A stretch of DNA of 33,465 bases from Planctomycetota bacterium (lineage in GTDB: Bacteria > Planctomycetota > Planctomycetia > Pirellulales > UBA7805), in NCBI GenBank assembly GCA_021413705.1, contig JAIOPX010000085.1, forward strand, positions 1 to 33,465, written 5' to 3'. Shown here one piece after another: positions 1-9,100 of this stretch. Made by a program: the position numbers and the translations under genes. Each line of letters opens with the position of its first letter. Positions within the stretch are counted from its first letter, which is position 1. The notes beneath the pieces were generated by a model that was not told the DNA's origin, did no database searches, and saw nothing but the letters and a program-made list of their open reading frames with translations.

Positions 1-57
1 AAAGCCAGTGGCACACGGACGAAGGCGAAAACCGGGGACGAGGTTGTTGGTTCTGCC
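1..57 (-). repeat. Left copy of a 57-bp inverted repeat (runs off window edge)
   Basis: The reverse complement of this segment matches 1330-1386 at 51 of 57 positions (my own hand alignment, no gaps). It ends in GTGCCACTGGCTTT, the first half of a small CTGGC-TTT-GCCAG hairpin that is complete in the right copy, so this copy is cut by the window edge. The two copies face each other across the ornithine cyclodeaminase-like gene. It could be a dispersed intergenic repeat or the end of a non-autonomous mobile element; neither is proven. Confidence 0.8.
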
Positions 58-183
58 ACCTTGCCTCCAATCCTCCCTTCTTCCTTCTTTGCGATCTTCG
101 CGAGCTTCTGTTCAAAAGTTTCTTCTGTCCCTGGCTTGCGCGTCGGGCTAGTGAGCGTAAACGGATAATGAGCTGGCTCTGAG

Positions 184-1140
184 TTAAAACGGCAGCGGCG
201 TGCCCCGTTGTTGCTCTCGCGCACGGTCGTACACCAGGCTCGCCAGGGCGACGTCTTCGATCGCCAGGCCGACCGACTTGAACAGCCCGGCGCCGCCGGC
301 GTGGCTGCGGCCTATGTCGCGGCCCGCCACGACGTCGGCCAGTTCGACGGCTCTCGACCAATCGAAATCGCCGCGGGCCAGGGCATCCACAAAATCCCCC
401 GCCTCCAGCCGGCACGCCTCGACGCTGTCGCACACAATATGGTCGGCGCGGCGAATCGTGGCGGCATCGATCTCGGCACGCTTCAGCGCATTCGAACCCA
501 CCGCGCACACCAGACACCCTTCGGCCAGCCACCCGCCTTGAAACACCGGCTCGCGGCTGGTGGTGGCGGTGATCACGATCGGTAGATCTTCGACCGCTTC
601 GCTGGGGCGATCGACCGGCACCACGTCGCAACCCAACTCCGCCGACATTTCGTGGGCGAAGGCGGCCCGCCGCTCGGCATCGCGACCGTAGACGAACACG
701 CGTTTCAGTTTTCGGGCAACCGCCGCGGCGGCGAGTTGCCCTCGGGCTTGCAAGCCGGTGCCGAAGATGCCGATTTCGCAGGCATCGGTCGCCGCCATGC
801 AGCCGATCGCCACGCCGGTGGTGGCGCCGGTGCGGAGCGTGCCGAGCCGTTCGCCGTCGATCAGCGCCAGCAGTTGGCCCAACTCGGCGTCGTACAAACC
901 AATGAGAAACTGCGCGCCCGTATGCGTCGTGAGATACTGCTTCCAACCCAACCGGCCGAGATACCCTGCCGCCGCGCTCATGCTATGCAGCATCGCACCG
1001 CCTGAGCGACAGCGCCGCCGCGGAATGTTCTCCGCGTGCCCTGCGGCCAGTTGGCGAAACATATCCGTCATCGCCGCCACCGCGGCCGGCATATCGACCA
1101 GCGCGGCGACGTCAGCATCCGTGAGATAGATCGCGGGCAT
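184..1140 (-). CDS. Ornithine cyclodeaminase / mu-crystallin family protein
   Basis: The product is 318 aa, a normal length for the family of NAD(P)-dependent ornithine cyclodeaminases, alanine dehydrogenases and ketimine reductases. Visible family marks are RLGWKQY with the likely substrate lysine at K67, TLRTGA around residue 101, the Rossmann dinucleotide loop GIFGTGLQARG at 124-134, and the C-terminal FKSVGLAIEDVALA segment with the conserved acidic residue near D296. The frame stays open upstream to 1212, but I chose the ATG at 1140 because a GGAGGA ribosome site lies about 9 bases before it and because the family normally starts with a short residue stretch like MPAIYLTDADV. The exact substrate cannot be read from sequence: ornithine, alanine or a cyclic ketimine are all possible. 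The gene stands alone on the minus strand, divergent from the HicB-like gene, with inverted repeat copies on both sides. Confidence 0.93.
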   Translation of the reverse strand: MPAIYLTDADVAALVDMPAAVAAMTDMFRQLAAGHAENIPRRRCRSGGAMLHSMSAAAGYLGRLGWKQYLTTHTGAQFLIGLYDAELGQLLALIDGERLGTLRTGATTGVAIGCMAATDACEIGIFGTGLQARGQLAAAAVARKLKRVFVYGRDAERRAAFAHEMSAELGCDVVPVDRPSEAVEDLPIVITATTSREPVFQGGWLAEGCLVCAVGSNALKRAEIDAATIRRADHIVCDSVEACRLEAGDFVDALARGDFDWSRAVELADVVAGRDIGRSHAGGAGLFKSVGLAIEDVALASLVYDRAREQQRGTPLPF

Positions 1141-1329
1141 GGGCGGGGTCCTCCAGAGGACAGTATCGCGCGAACGGCGCGCCACGGCAACCGTGGGGCG
1201 GTCGGGCGGCAAAGTTAGTGTAATTGTCGAGTAAATGGACCGAGCCCAGAGCCGGTTCTTGTTTGTTGGCGGCCGGGATATCGTTTATATTTGGACCGGC
1301 AGAGGTAAGTCGCACGAGCTAGACAATCC

Positions 1330-1386
1330 GGCAGAACCAGCAACTTCGTCCCTGCTTTTCGCCTCCGTCCGGGTGCCACTGGCTTT
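1330..1386 (+). repeat. Right copy of the 57-bp inverted repeat
   Basis: This segment is 51/57 identical to the reverse complement of positions 1-57. Its right end carries a perfect small hairpin, CTGGC-TTT-GCCAG, at 1379-1391. It lies in the divergent intergenic region between the cyclodeaminase-like gene and the HicB-like gene, so it may also hold part of their promoters, although I see no clear -35/-10 pair. Confidence 0.8.
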
Positions 1387-1434
1387 GCCAGGGCTTTGGA
1401 GCGGGTACGCGGTCACTGAAAGTTGGACATAGCC

Positions 1435-1683
1435 ATGCGTTATGCAGTCGTGATCGAAAAAGGCCCCACGAGCTACGGGGCCTACGTGCCCGATCTGCCC
1501 GGCTGCGTCGTCGGCGGCGATTCGGTTGAGGAGGTCAAGCAACTGATCGCCGAGTCGATTGATTTGCATTTAGATGGGCTGCGTCAATCGGGGGCGTCGA
1601 TCCCGACGCCGACGAGCATTTGTGTCTATGTGGATGCAAGTTTCACGGTGGGCAAACCAGGGTGCGACGGATCACAACGTTGA
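1435..1683 (+). CDS. HicB-like antitoxin family protein, no HicA seen
   Basis: The 82-aa product begins MRYAVVIEKGPTSYGAYVPD and continues with LPGCVVGGDSVEEV and an amphipathic IAESIDLHLDGL helix. This is the single partly degraded RNase H-like fold of HicB antitoxins and related small proteins. A TTG at 1423 in the same frame is possible, but the ATG at 1435 fits the family start. No HicA toxin (short dsRBD-like, with a catalytic His) is seen on either side, so this is an orphan HicB or works with the tiny downstream protein. The C-terminal tail after SICVYVD is longer than usual and ends in a Gly/Cys-containing stretch, perhaps from a shifted stop codon. It begins a tight run of plus-strand genes. 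Confidence 0.85.
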   Translation: MRYAVVIEKGPTSYGAYVPDLPGCVVGGDSVEEVKQLIAESIDLHLDGLRQSGASIPTPTSICVYVDASFTVGKPGCDGSQR

Positions 1684-1692
1684 GCCGGTGCC

Positions 1693-1857
1693 TTGGCCAA
1701 CGATTGGACGGAAGAAGACGACCGCATTTTGGAAGAGATCCATCGGGACCGGTCCGGCGACCGCATCGGTCGTACGGCCGGGGCACTTGCCGACAATCCG
1801 CATTGGGACGGGATCATGGATGAGGTGCAGCGGGCGCGTAAGCAGGACCGGCCATGA
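1693..1857 (+). CDS. Tiny WTEEDD protein downstream of HicB
   Basis: An open frame in the same phase as the HicB-like gene follows its stop and ends at 1857 with a TGA that overlaps the next ATG (ATGA at 1854-1857), which suggests translational coupling. It reads as a strongly acidic and basic helical peptide of about 54 aa, with ANDWTEEDDRILEEIHRDR near the start and MDEVQRARKQDR at the end. That pattern looks like real protein rather than chance. There is no ATG early in the frame, so I propose the TTG at 1693, without a strong ribosome site. An alternative is that it was once the C-terminal part of the HicB-like protein and was separated by the stop at 1681-1683. Function is unknown; a role as partner of the HicB-like protein is a guess from position only. 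Confidence 0.55.
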   Translation: MANDWTEEDDRILEEIHRDRSGDRIGRTAGALADNPHWDGIMDEVQRARKQDRP

Positions 1858-2303
1858 ACACGTTCACAACATCCTTGCCAGTGGCCACGCTGATGCTGCT
1901 CGCCTCGGCATTGTCGGCCGCAGCAGCCGAGGCCCAGCCGGCGGCAAAGGAAATTGACTACATCCGGCCATTCCCCGTCGTGATGATTGCCGACCGCTCG
2001 AATCGTCCCTTGAAGGACGCGGCGGACGATGTGGCCAAGGCCATCGACGTCAAGTTGGTGGGCGAATCCAAAACGAATCCGGTGTGCTGCGTGTGGATTG
2101 AAATCAGTAACTGGGCTCCGAATCCTGGCCAGGCCGGCTATTGGATCGTCAATCAACCCGGCGGCAGCCTGATTTCCGCGTCCAACGCCGAGCAATTGAA
2201 GCTGGCGGTCGAGCGATTCAAAGCGGCGATCCGCCAGCGGAACGGCCACGCGGAAGTGCCGCTGGGAGTGCTGACGAATTATCCGGTGCCGGCAGTTCGC
2301 TAG
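1854..2303 (+). CDS. Secreted hypothetical protein
   Basis: The product is 149 aa. It starts with a clear Sec signal peptide: a short polar N-terminus, the hydrophobic stretch VATLMLLASALSAAAAEA, and a likely cleavage site after an Ala-x-Ala in residues 23-27. The mature part holds two adjacent cysteines (VCCVW) and no domain I can name. The start codon overlaps the stop of the upstream tiny ORF, so the two are probably co-translated. The downstream membrane-protein gene begins within about 15 bases of the stop, which again suggests one transcript. The likely location is the periplasm. Confidence 0.8.
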   Translation: MNTFTTSLPVATLMLLASALSAAAAEAQPAAKEIDYIRPFPVVMIADRSNRPLKDAADDVAKAIDVKLVGESKTNPVCCVWIEISNWAPNPGQAGYWIVNQPGGSLISASNAEQLKLAVERFKAAIRQRNGHAEVPLGVLTNYPVPAVR

Positions 2304-2316
2304 CAAAGTGTCACCC

Positions 2317-2898
2317 ATGACCGATTCACACCTTGGCGAAATTACCGATGAGTTCGCCCCCGGTCGGGACAACGTGATCGCGGGCATGATCATCGGCCTG
2401 CTGATGATCGGCGGCGGCGGATTCTTGTTGTATCTAATGACAAAAGGATTGGTTAAGAGCCATGCCGATCTGCCATTCTGGGCAGAGAAGGGATGGTGTT
2501 GGTTTGCTGTATTAGGAATGTCGGTGCTGGGAGGGGGGTTCATCATTGGCGGCGTCTATATGATTCGCTACATGCGCTCGCTGCTCACCTTGCAGGTGCA
2601 TGTGGGCCAGCATGGGTTTTCCGTTCTCGAAAATCATGTGCGGCGGGTCTATGCCTGGGACGATATCCAGGCTGTGGAGGAAACGCACCTCTACGAACGA
2701 CCGCCACTGCTGAAAGGGGCGGCCAAATATTTTTTGCCCAAAGTGATGAGCCGAAGCTTCGCGGTGAAACATAGCGATGGCGAGACCTTCAAATTCAACG
2801 GCACGTCGATCAAACAACATATTGCGCTGGCGGACACGATTAGATCGCACATCGATCCGTCCCAGGTTCCGTGGGAGATCTTGGAAGTGCATACCTAG
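2317..2898 (+). CDS. Two-helix membrane protein with a PH-like C-terminal domain
   Basis: The product is 193 aa from the ATG at 2317; a GTG at 2308 in frame would add three residues, and neither start has a strong ribosome site. Two hydrophobic segments are visible: VIAGMIIGLLMIGGGGFLLY around residues 20-40 and WFAVLGMSVLGGGFIIGGVY around residues 62-82. The rest is a soluble tail of about 105 residues with the order GFSVLENHVRRVYAWDDIQAV, then a basic loop, then FAVKHSDGETFKFN and a final helix. An acidic W-D-D-I motif followed by a dG-containing strand pair and a last helix is typical of bacterial PH-like domains, so I infer that fold. The function is unknown. The gene lies in the plus-strand run with the secreted protein just upstream. 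Confidence 0.75.
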   Translation: MTDSHLGEITDEFAPGRDNVIAGMIIGLLMIGGGGFLLYLMTKGLVKSHADLPFWAEKGWCWFAVLGMSVLGGGFIIGGVYMIRYMRSLLTLQVHVGQHGFSVLENHVRRVYAWDDIQAVEETHLYERPPLLKGAAKYFLPKVMSRSFAVKHSDGETFKFNGTSIKQHIALADTIRSHIDPSQVPWEILEVHT

Positions 2899-3067
2899 AG
2901 GAGCGGCACTGCCAGTGACTTGCCACACTCGCCCCGGTCGGAGACCGGCGGCTAACAGGGCATTGGCTTGTTGGGGCAAACGATGGTTATCCTTGGCTCT
3001 CACCCCCTGCACACCTCCTGGCGCCCCGCGCCGTCCGTGCTCACGCTCTCAGGGCATCCGATTCCAG

Positions 3068-3787
3068 ATGAGCGTGGACTTTCGCTCCTTACCCGTCGCG
3101 ATCGTGCTGGGCGCGTTGACCGCGGCCGGCGCGTTGGCGGCCGTGTTCGCCCTCACCAAATACAACGCCATTTGCAGCTACGTGGGTCGCCAAGGCGCCG
3201 TCCGGCTGGCGGTGCATGGATCCCCCTACGCCGAGCCCACGACGGAGCTGCTGGAGTTCCGCAAGGCGACCACTCTGTGGGCCTCGGTGACGCGTAAAAA
3301 CTTTCGCGGCCATTATGCCGCCACGTCGTACGATTTCTGCTGGTACGCCGCCGATCGGCAGCGCGTGCTCCACCTGGTGGGTCGCTTCTCGTCCAGGGAG
3401 GGGACTCCGCCGGGGAGCGATCCGTATTATTTTGCGCTGGCGGCGGAACTGGCCTGGTCGAAATACCTGTTCGCCTCTCTCCCGGTCAGGCTGGAGCAGG
3501 AGGGTTCGATCCGGTTTGCCGTTCGGGATCGCGAGGCGCTCCGCGTGGGCCGGGGTTTCTTGGAAATCGAATCGGCCGGCGAGGTCCAGCGCATCGAGGG
3601 CACGGAGTTGAATCGCGTCTCGATGGAGAATGGCCAGTTCTCCTACGCGACGACAGACGCCCGCTGGTACAGCATCAAGGGGAAGTTCAACTTCGACTAC
3701 ACGAAGCTGCCCAACGCCAGATACTTTGTGATGGTGGTGGAGTCGCTGGTGCCAAGAGTTCTTTCTGGCAATTCGACGGCGGGGTGA
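3068..3787 (+). CDS. Membrane-anchored hypothetical protein
   Basis: The frame is open from 2777, but its first 97 codons overlap the previous gene and read as arginine/proline-rich shadow sequence. I therefore place the start at the ATG at 3068, which gives MSVDFRSLPVAIVLGALTAA and 239 aa. The first 30 residues form one N-terminal membrane anchor, and the remainder is a soluble domain presumably outside the cytoplasm. That domain has repeated strand-like pieces such as GSIRFAVRDREALRVGRGFL and a final YSIKGKFNFDYTKLPNARYF. I do not recognise a family. About 170 bases without a gene separate it from the PH-like membrane protein, so it may have its own promoter. Confidence 0.7.
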   Translation: MSVDFRSLPVAIVLGALTAAGALAAVFALTKYNAICSYVGRQGAVRLAVHGSPYAEPTTELLEFRKATTLWASVTRKNFRGHYAATSYDFCWYAADRQRVLHLVGRFSSREGTPPGSDPYYFALAAELAWSKYLFASLPVRLEQEGSIRFAVRDREALRVGRGFLEIESAGEVQRIEGTELNRVSMENGQFSYATTDARWYSIKGKFNFDYTKLPNARYFVMVVESLVPRVLSGNSTAG

Positions 3788-3989
3788 ACTGGTTTCCTAC
3801 GGAACTAAGAGACGAAACTTTATCAACCTCTGCGGCTTCTAATCTTAATCCTGGACGCGGTGTCAGCCTCCATTGAAGCTGGCCCTGCGTATCAGATTGC
3901 TGACCGATGTTGGACGCAGCATGCTCGCCCATCCTCGTCGCCACTGGCACTAGCGATTCTCGCGCCACGGTAGCGTCCAAGACCACCAA

Positions 3990-4256
3990 CTACGGGTGCC
4001 GACAAGCCCTCGCAAGATAAAGGACAAAGATACTGACCCAGATAAGGACTGCCAGGACGCCTCCCAGGAGCACGCCAACGCCCCTGACGGTACGCTGAAA
4101 TGGGTTGATGGTCAGGTCGCTTGGCGGCTTAAATAGCGATAGGGTCGGATTTTCCGCTGCCTCTGAACCAACCGATTTGTTATTCACGGCTTGATCGCGG
4201 GGGTACGCTCCCGATAGTACCGAGGATTTCGAAATCGTCCCTACGACGATTTGCAT
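3990..4256 (-). CDS. Possible small single-pass membrane protein
   Basis: This minus-strand frame of 88 aa (105 aa if it starts at 4307) has a polar first half and a C-terminal hydrophobic segment, GVGVLLGGVLAVLIWVSIFV, followed by LYLARACRHP, which looks like a genuine tail anchor. I prefer the ATG at 4256 because AAAGGAAA precedes it. No family is recognised. It stands alone, opposite in direction to its neighbours, in a region of otherwise weak coding signal, so a chance frame remains possible. Confidence 0.4.
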   Translation of the reverse strand: MQIVVGTISKSSVLSGAYPRDQAVNNKSVGSEAAENPTLSLFKPPSDLTINPFQRTVRGVGVLLGGVLAVLIWVSIFVLYLARACRHP

Positions 4257-4342
4257 TTTCCTTTTCACTGGAAAGTGACACGTTGAAACACTGCGATGGG
4301 ATCGCATAATTTTCCGAAGTTAATGCTTGACAGCGCATATCC

Positions 4343-4356
4343 GCATGCTAGCATGC
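4343..4356. promoter_or_regulatory. 14-bp perfect palindrome, candidate operator
   Basis: GCATGCTAGCATGC is its own reverse complement. It lies 10 bases after a perfect TTGACA (4327-4332) on the plus strand, so a dimeric regulator could bind between or over promoter elements. No good -10 box is visible at 16-18 bases spacing, so the promoter itself is not supported. The site sits between the divergent minus-strand small ORF and the plus-strand muramidase-giant cluster. Confidence 0.35.
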
Positions 4357-5063
4357 CCCCTACCAGGAGCCATTCTTAAGGGGGGGTGCAGTTTACCCGG
4401 ATCCTGTTCTTTTCATTTGAATCATCTGAATCATCACATCTGTGCTAACAGTGATTTTCTTGGAGAAATTGGACCCGTGAATTGCTAATGTTGGAGGACG
4501 CCGGGCACGAGTTTTTGGTGATTTCACATGCCTCAAATCATTCTAGAAGACTGGTGATAAGGCCATACGTTTTTCTAGAGCCTGTTTTCAAACCGCCCCT
4601 TCGTTTCAGGGAGGAGGGAGGTAATGTTTTGTCCTCGCTTGCCTACGGGTCGGCCCTTGCTCAGCGAGGCTTCGCTCTCAAGGCCCCAGGACTTGCATCA
4701 CGAACAGGGCATGTCACGCTCCGCTTCATTATTGCTGAACCGCTCGAAGCTCCAGAGGGCGCCGCCGCCACCAGCCCATGAGGCTTAATCACACTGGGAA
4801 CTAGAAGCAGGAGCAGGACGATGAGAGCGGGCACATTGGATCACCGGCGAGCGTCTCGAACGCGACTTGGCGGGAAACCTTGGATGCTCGTGGAAGTTCC
4901 TAAGGCTGCTGGTAGAGAGCGTAGCTGAGTGCTATCGACGGTGCGATATCCATTGATGTCCACTCGCAAATAGCGCGCACCTGCTGAAATGCTGCCGGAG
5001 AGAATCGGAATAGGTGACACGTTACCACTCAGATAACCGCCGCTTTTGCCCATTATTGGTTCT

Positions 5064-6122
5064 ATGGCCGACATTGGAATCTCGCGTCTAGATCAGCTTT
5101 ACGACGGAATGGCAGGCGCTGCGCCCATCACGGCGGCGGACTCGGGAGAGATTGTTGGCGTCGTGCAGGAACTGCTCCGCAACCATGGTTTGCGGAAAGT
5201 TCCCGGAGCCAAACATGTGACTGGCACGGCCGTGCCCTCGGATCCGGCCGCCGAACCCTTTGGAGCCTTTGGCAAATACACGAAGCGCGCCGTAGGCTTT
5301 TTCCAGGACAAGCACGGCCTCTCTAAACAAAACCCGCCTGTTGTCGATGCGGTCACGTTGCGGCGATTGATCCAGGCTAGCCCAGGCACAGTTTGTGTTG
5401 GTCGCGCGTATCTCACCCGGCGCCTTGAAATTGCCGACGCTGTGATCTGTCGTGTTCTGACGCTCATCTCCAGTTGGGAAGAGCATGCCGCGACCGGAGG
5501 CTTCTGCAATTGGAAGCCCCAGGACGCCGCGGATAAGCCACAAACCGGGCTCTCGTTTGGCATCTTGCAGTGGACCCACGGTTCCGCGCGGCTAGGCACC
5601 TTACTCGAGGACTTCGAACAGAATGCCGCGCTTTTCAGCAGTTGCTTTGGCTATTCAGGTCAAGATGCAACGGCCATGGTCAACCATGCGAAGGGCGGCG
5701 AAGCGGTACTGAAGGCCAATGGGGACCCAGTGAGCACGAGCATGGACAAGTTCAATTTCCAAAAGCGGGTGCCATGGAAGGCCAAGTTCGTCACGGCAGG
5801 TAGCTCGACCGCGTATCAAGTCAAGCAAGTGGAGCGCGCCCTTGCCGACCTGCGCGCGATCCACACGTCCAAAAAAGCGGTCTGGACCAAGATCACTTCG
5901 CAACGTGGCTGGGGATTCATGCTTGATTTCGCCAACCAGTTTGGCGAAGGCGGCGCCAATACCAAATACACGAACGCTGTCACTGCGCTTCCGGCGGGGA
6001 GCGAGGACTACATCCTGCAGCACATCGAAAGCGCCAATCCTGCAACTCATCAGCCGCGTCGACATTACTTTCGCGTTGATTCTCCCCTGCCGAACAATGT
6101 GGCCTTTCCGACCAATCCCTAG
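5064..6122 (+). CDS. Peptidoglycan-binding / lysozyme-like hydrolase
   Basis: The product is 352 aa from the ATG at 5064; a TTG at 5046 would add six residues. Residues about 28-103 resemble a peptidoglycan-binding type 1 domain: a helix, then FGKYTKRAVGFFQDKHGL, then PVVDAVTLRRLIQ. From about residue 125 a second domain follows: helix VLTLISSWEEHA with candidate catalytic E139/E140, then GGFCNW, then GLSFGILQWTHGSARLG at 162-178. A glutamate about 25 residues before a G-x-S-[FY]-G-x-x-Q-[FW] strand is typical of lysozyme-superfamily glycosidases, so I infer a muramidase or transglycosylase. No signal peptide is visible, so an intracellular, holin-like or cluster-specific export route would be needed. 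The first giant gene starts 42 bases downstream on the same strand, suggesting a functional link. The exact glycosidase family is not certain. Confidence 0.65.
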   Translation: MADIGISRLDQLYDGMAGAAPITAADSGEIVGVVQELLRNHGLRKVPGAKHVTGTAVPSDPAAEPFGAFGKYTKRAVGFFQDKHGLSKQNPPVVDAVTLRRLIQASPGTVCVGRAYLTRRLEIADAVICRVLTLISSWEEHAATGGFCNWKPQDAADKPQTGLSFGILQWTHGSARLGTLLEDFEQNAALFSSCFGYSGQDATAMVNHAKGGEAVLKANGDPVSTSMDKFNFQKRVPWKAKFVTAGSSTAYQVKQVERALADLRAIHTSKKAVWTKITSQRGWGFMLDFANQFGEGGANTKYTNAVTALPAGSEDYILQHIESANPATHQPRRHYFRVDSPLPNNVAFPTNP

Positions 6123-6164
6123 TGCGCCCATCAACGAAGGTCTGAACACCCGGACTCCACAACC

Positions 6165-9100
6165 ATGCCACTCATTCTTCTCATGCGTGCGGGATCGCCG
6201 GACTTCGATGTAGCACTCGATGGCACGCTGACCTCCGGCGTTTTTCGAGCTACAGCGCTGAAGGTCGGCGCGGAGACGTTTCCGCTCGATTCGCTGCTGG
6301 TCGTCGAGGAGGCCACCTGGCTCGAATTGATCGGCGCCACTGGGAACTATCGATTCAAGATCCCCGCTCACTCACTCGGGTTGGAGTTAAGCGCCACGCT
6401 GGCAATGAGTGCCGGGCAGACCGTTTTTGGCAAGAAGTTCGACCTGGCGAGCGGAGTGAGCGCGACCATCACTGTTCGCATACCCGCCGAGAACCAGCGG
6501 CTGGCTGAGCCGGCAATCGAACTTGGGGTGTGCGGCCGCGTCGAACTGGACACACCGGGCATCTTTGCGGCGGCAACCGTGTGCTACGCCATTGTTTTAG
6601 ACGAGCTGCCCATGTTGTTTCCCATGCCGATGGATAAGTTGCCTCGTTGGCGCGTGGGGTTGCCGAGTTTTGGGTGGCGGCTGCCGCCACTGGATTTCCC
6701 CTGGGATTACCCCACGCTTCCTTCCCTGCCGACAAGGTGGCCCGCGCAGTCGTTCGATTTCCCGCCGCTCGATGGACGAATCTCGTTCAAATCGATTGAA
6801 GTCATCACGACCGGAAACACGGAGCTGAAACTGATTGTCCATAATCTGGTCGTAGAGGCAAAGGGCCAGTCGATCGAGGCGGACGTAACACTGGTGATCA
6901 AAAACGGGGAGCTTTCCGTCGCGGACTCCTCGATCAGGTTCATCCGGCCCAACCTCAACCTGCCGTCATTTCCAGAGTGGACCTACGACGACGATTGCTT
7001 GATCGTGCATGGAACGCAAAACGAGATCAATTCTCTGCTGAGCTGGCTGGCTCCCGAGTGCGATGCGTTGCGGCTGAGTGGGAATCTGCCTTGGACCATT
7101 CGCCTGCTGCGCGGCAATGAAGGGCTGGAAGAACTTCGCATCGACATTGAAACTGGCGCGCAGGTTGTAGAATTCCCCGGTTTCAATGTCGATATCGCGG
7201 CCGGCTCGGTGCTTCACCTAGTGTTCCGCCGGCCCGATGGCGAATCGCAACGGTTTTGGCTGGGTCTCACCACCCCCGCAGCCACCGCGGTGAAAATCCG
7301 CCTTCCCTTCAGTTGGGGCCGCGCCGACTTGAACTCGCGCGAATTGCTCAAGTCGGCAGGCCCGGCCAAGGAACTGAGCCTTAGCGGCACGGTGGCCAAT
7401 CGAATGACCTTTGTCATCGCAAAATTCCAGGACGGCCGGTCTCCCGTGTTTTTCCGGAAAACGCAGGTTGCGCTGGACGAATTGGACATTCAACATCCCG
7501 CCGAGACTTGCGCGCCGACTACCGACGAGGACAAAGCGCTCGCGGCAAGCGATTTTGTGCTGACAGCCGGCGTTCCCTTGAAGCTGGATGGCGTCGATCT
7601 GAGCGGTTTCAAGTTTCCATTTTTGCAGGACGAACTTTCTGACATCAAGCAATTCATCGAAGTTTCCAACTTCGAAATCAAAGCCCCACAATTCGCCAAC
7701 TGCTCCATTGAAGCGACAACTACCATCAAGGTACACATCGGCGACGACGCCCTGACGATCGAAGGCAAGTTCGGGCTTACGTACTTCTGGGAAAAATTTG
7801 CGTTCGAGGTCAATCACGACGATGGCATCAATCTGAAGCTGCCGTCGCCCGTCGAGAAGAAGGAATTGTTCGGTCTTAAATGGACCTTCGTTCCGGCTCC
7901 GAGCAGCGACGCCGATTTCAAGCTTCTGACGAAAGGCTCCAACTACCAGGTCAAGCAAGCGCCCGGTAGCCGCTTTCTTATCGACTTTGACCGCGCGACC
8001 GATCCCGACAAGCCGATTCGCTTCGAGGCCTCGAATTTCAGCCTGTCACCCAAAGGGGTCAGTCTCGATGCCGCGATTACCGACTCTCCGGCAAAGCTGG
8101 CCGCGCTCGACACTGATTTCCGTTTTACCGAAGGTGCGATCCAGATCCGCGACAATTCCATTGCTGGTTTCACGATTGGAGGTTCCGGACCCCTACCACC
8201 CGCGCTTGTCGGACCCGCCATTGCTAGCATTCGGATGCAGTTCGAGCAATCGAGGGAGGACCATTCCATCCATCTCATTTGCGCCGATGCCCGGCTTCAA
8301 GGCGAGAGCCTGCTGAAGTGCGAAAGTACCCGGTTCCAGTTCGCCGTGACTGCGCTCGGACTGAAGTTTGTCGAGGACTCGGGCCGCTATCACCTGTATT
8401 TCACGCTATCTGGAACCGCCCGATTCGTTCTGGGCGACGGCGACAATCCCCAGGGGCCGTTAGGCTGGCTACCCGCGATCGAGATGCAAATGATTGAATG
8501 CCCGCTGACGACCGACGTCAGCGTGCTGGCGCAGCACATCGAGTTTTTAATCGTCCTCCCGAAGCCTGTGACATTCGCATTTCTAGGCTGTTTCGCGTTC
8601 GAGTTGCGTGCCATTGGTTTCGCGCCGTCGGATCCCGTGTTCCGCGAGCCGAAGCCGGCCATGCTGCTCAGCGGCCAGATCAAATTCTCCGTCGACTCCG
8701 ACGCGGTCGACGCGCGGATCGATTTCCACAAGCTGCACATTGGTCTGCCCGCGGCCGGCAAGGTGTTTCCACAACTATACCTCAAAGGTCTGGGTGTGAA
8801 GCTGGCGGTTGGGTCGGCATTTGAGCTCGCCGGCTACGTGCAGTTTATCGACGAGGGGGATGATCTCGGCGGTGGAGTGCGCGGCGAAGGGTTCTATGGC
8901 CGTGGAGACATGCAAATCCAGGGGCTTCCTCGCATCTCGGCAGGCTTCGCCTTTTTGCGAGTGCGCCGTGACCCGAGCGTGCCCTATGTCCGGGCGTGGT
9001 TCTTGTACCTGGAGGCCAACCGCTTCAGTTTGCAGTTCCCCGTCATCCGTATGTTCCTGCGCGAGGTGGGCATCGGGTTTGGCTATCGCTTCACGCTCGC

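Larger units (their letters stand above)
3788..5063. other. Gene-poor 1.3-kb stretch upstream of the muramidase-giant cluster
   Basis: I see no recognisable gene family here. The one ORF with protein-like character is on the minus strand (3990-4256 or 4307) and is listed separately. Plus-strand frames at 4482-4781 and a minus frame at 4841-5074 lack ribosome sites and family marks. The stretch is less GC-rich than its flanks around 4260-4450. It contains TTGACA at 4327-4332, a 14-bp palindrome at 4343-4356, a run of seven or more G at about 4380-4386, and two adjacent 9-bp near copies of GAATCATCW at 4419-4436. Any promoter of the muramidase-giant cluster should be in here. Confidence 0.6.

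Noticed and set aside
1626..2546. 306-aa minus-strand frame
   Set aside because: It lies opposite four plus-strand genes with better support, and its protein has low-complexity, His/Arg-rich shadow character.
2777..3067. N-terminal extension of the 3068-3787 gene
   Set aside because: Overlaps the preceding gene and is Arg/Pro-rich shadow sequence; the ATG at 3068 is followed by a clear membrane anchor.
4482..4781. 99-aa plus-strand frame
   Set aside because: No family resemblance, no ribosome site, and ordinary length for chance in this DNA.
4841..5074. 77-aa minus-strand frame
   Set aside because: No domain or start support; overlaps the start of the muramidase-like gene.
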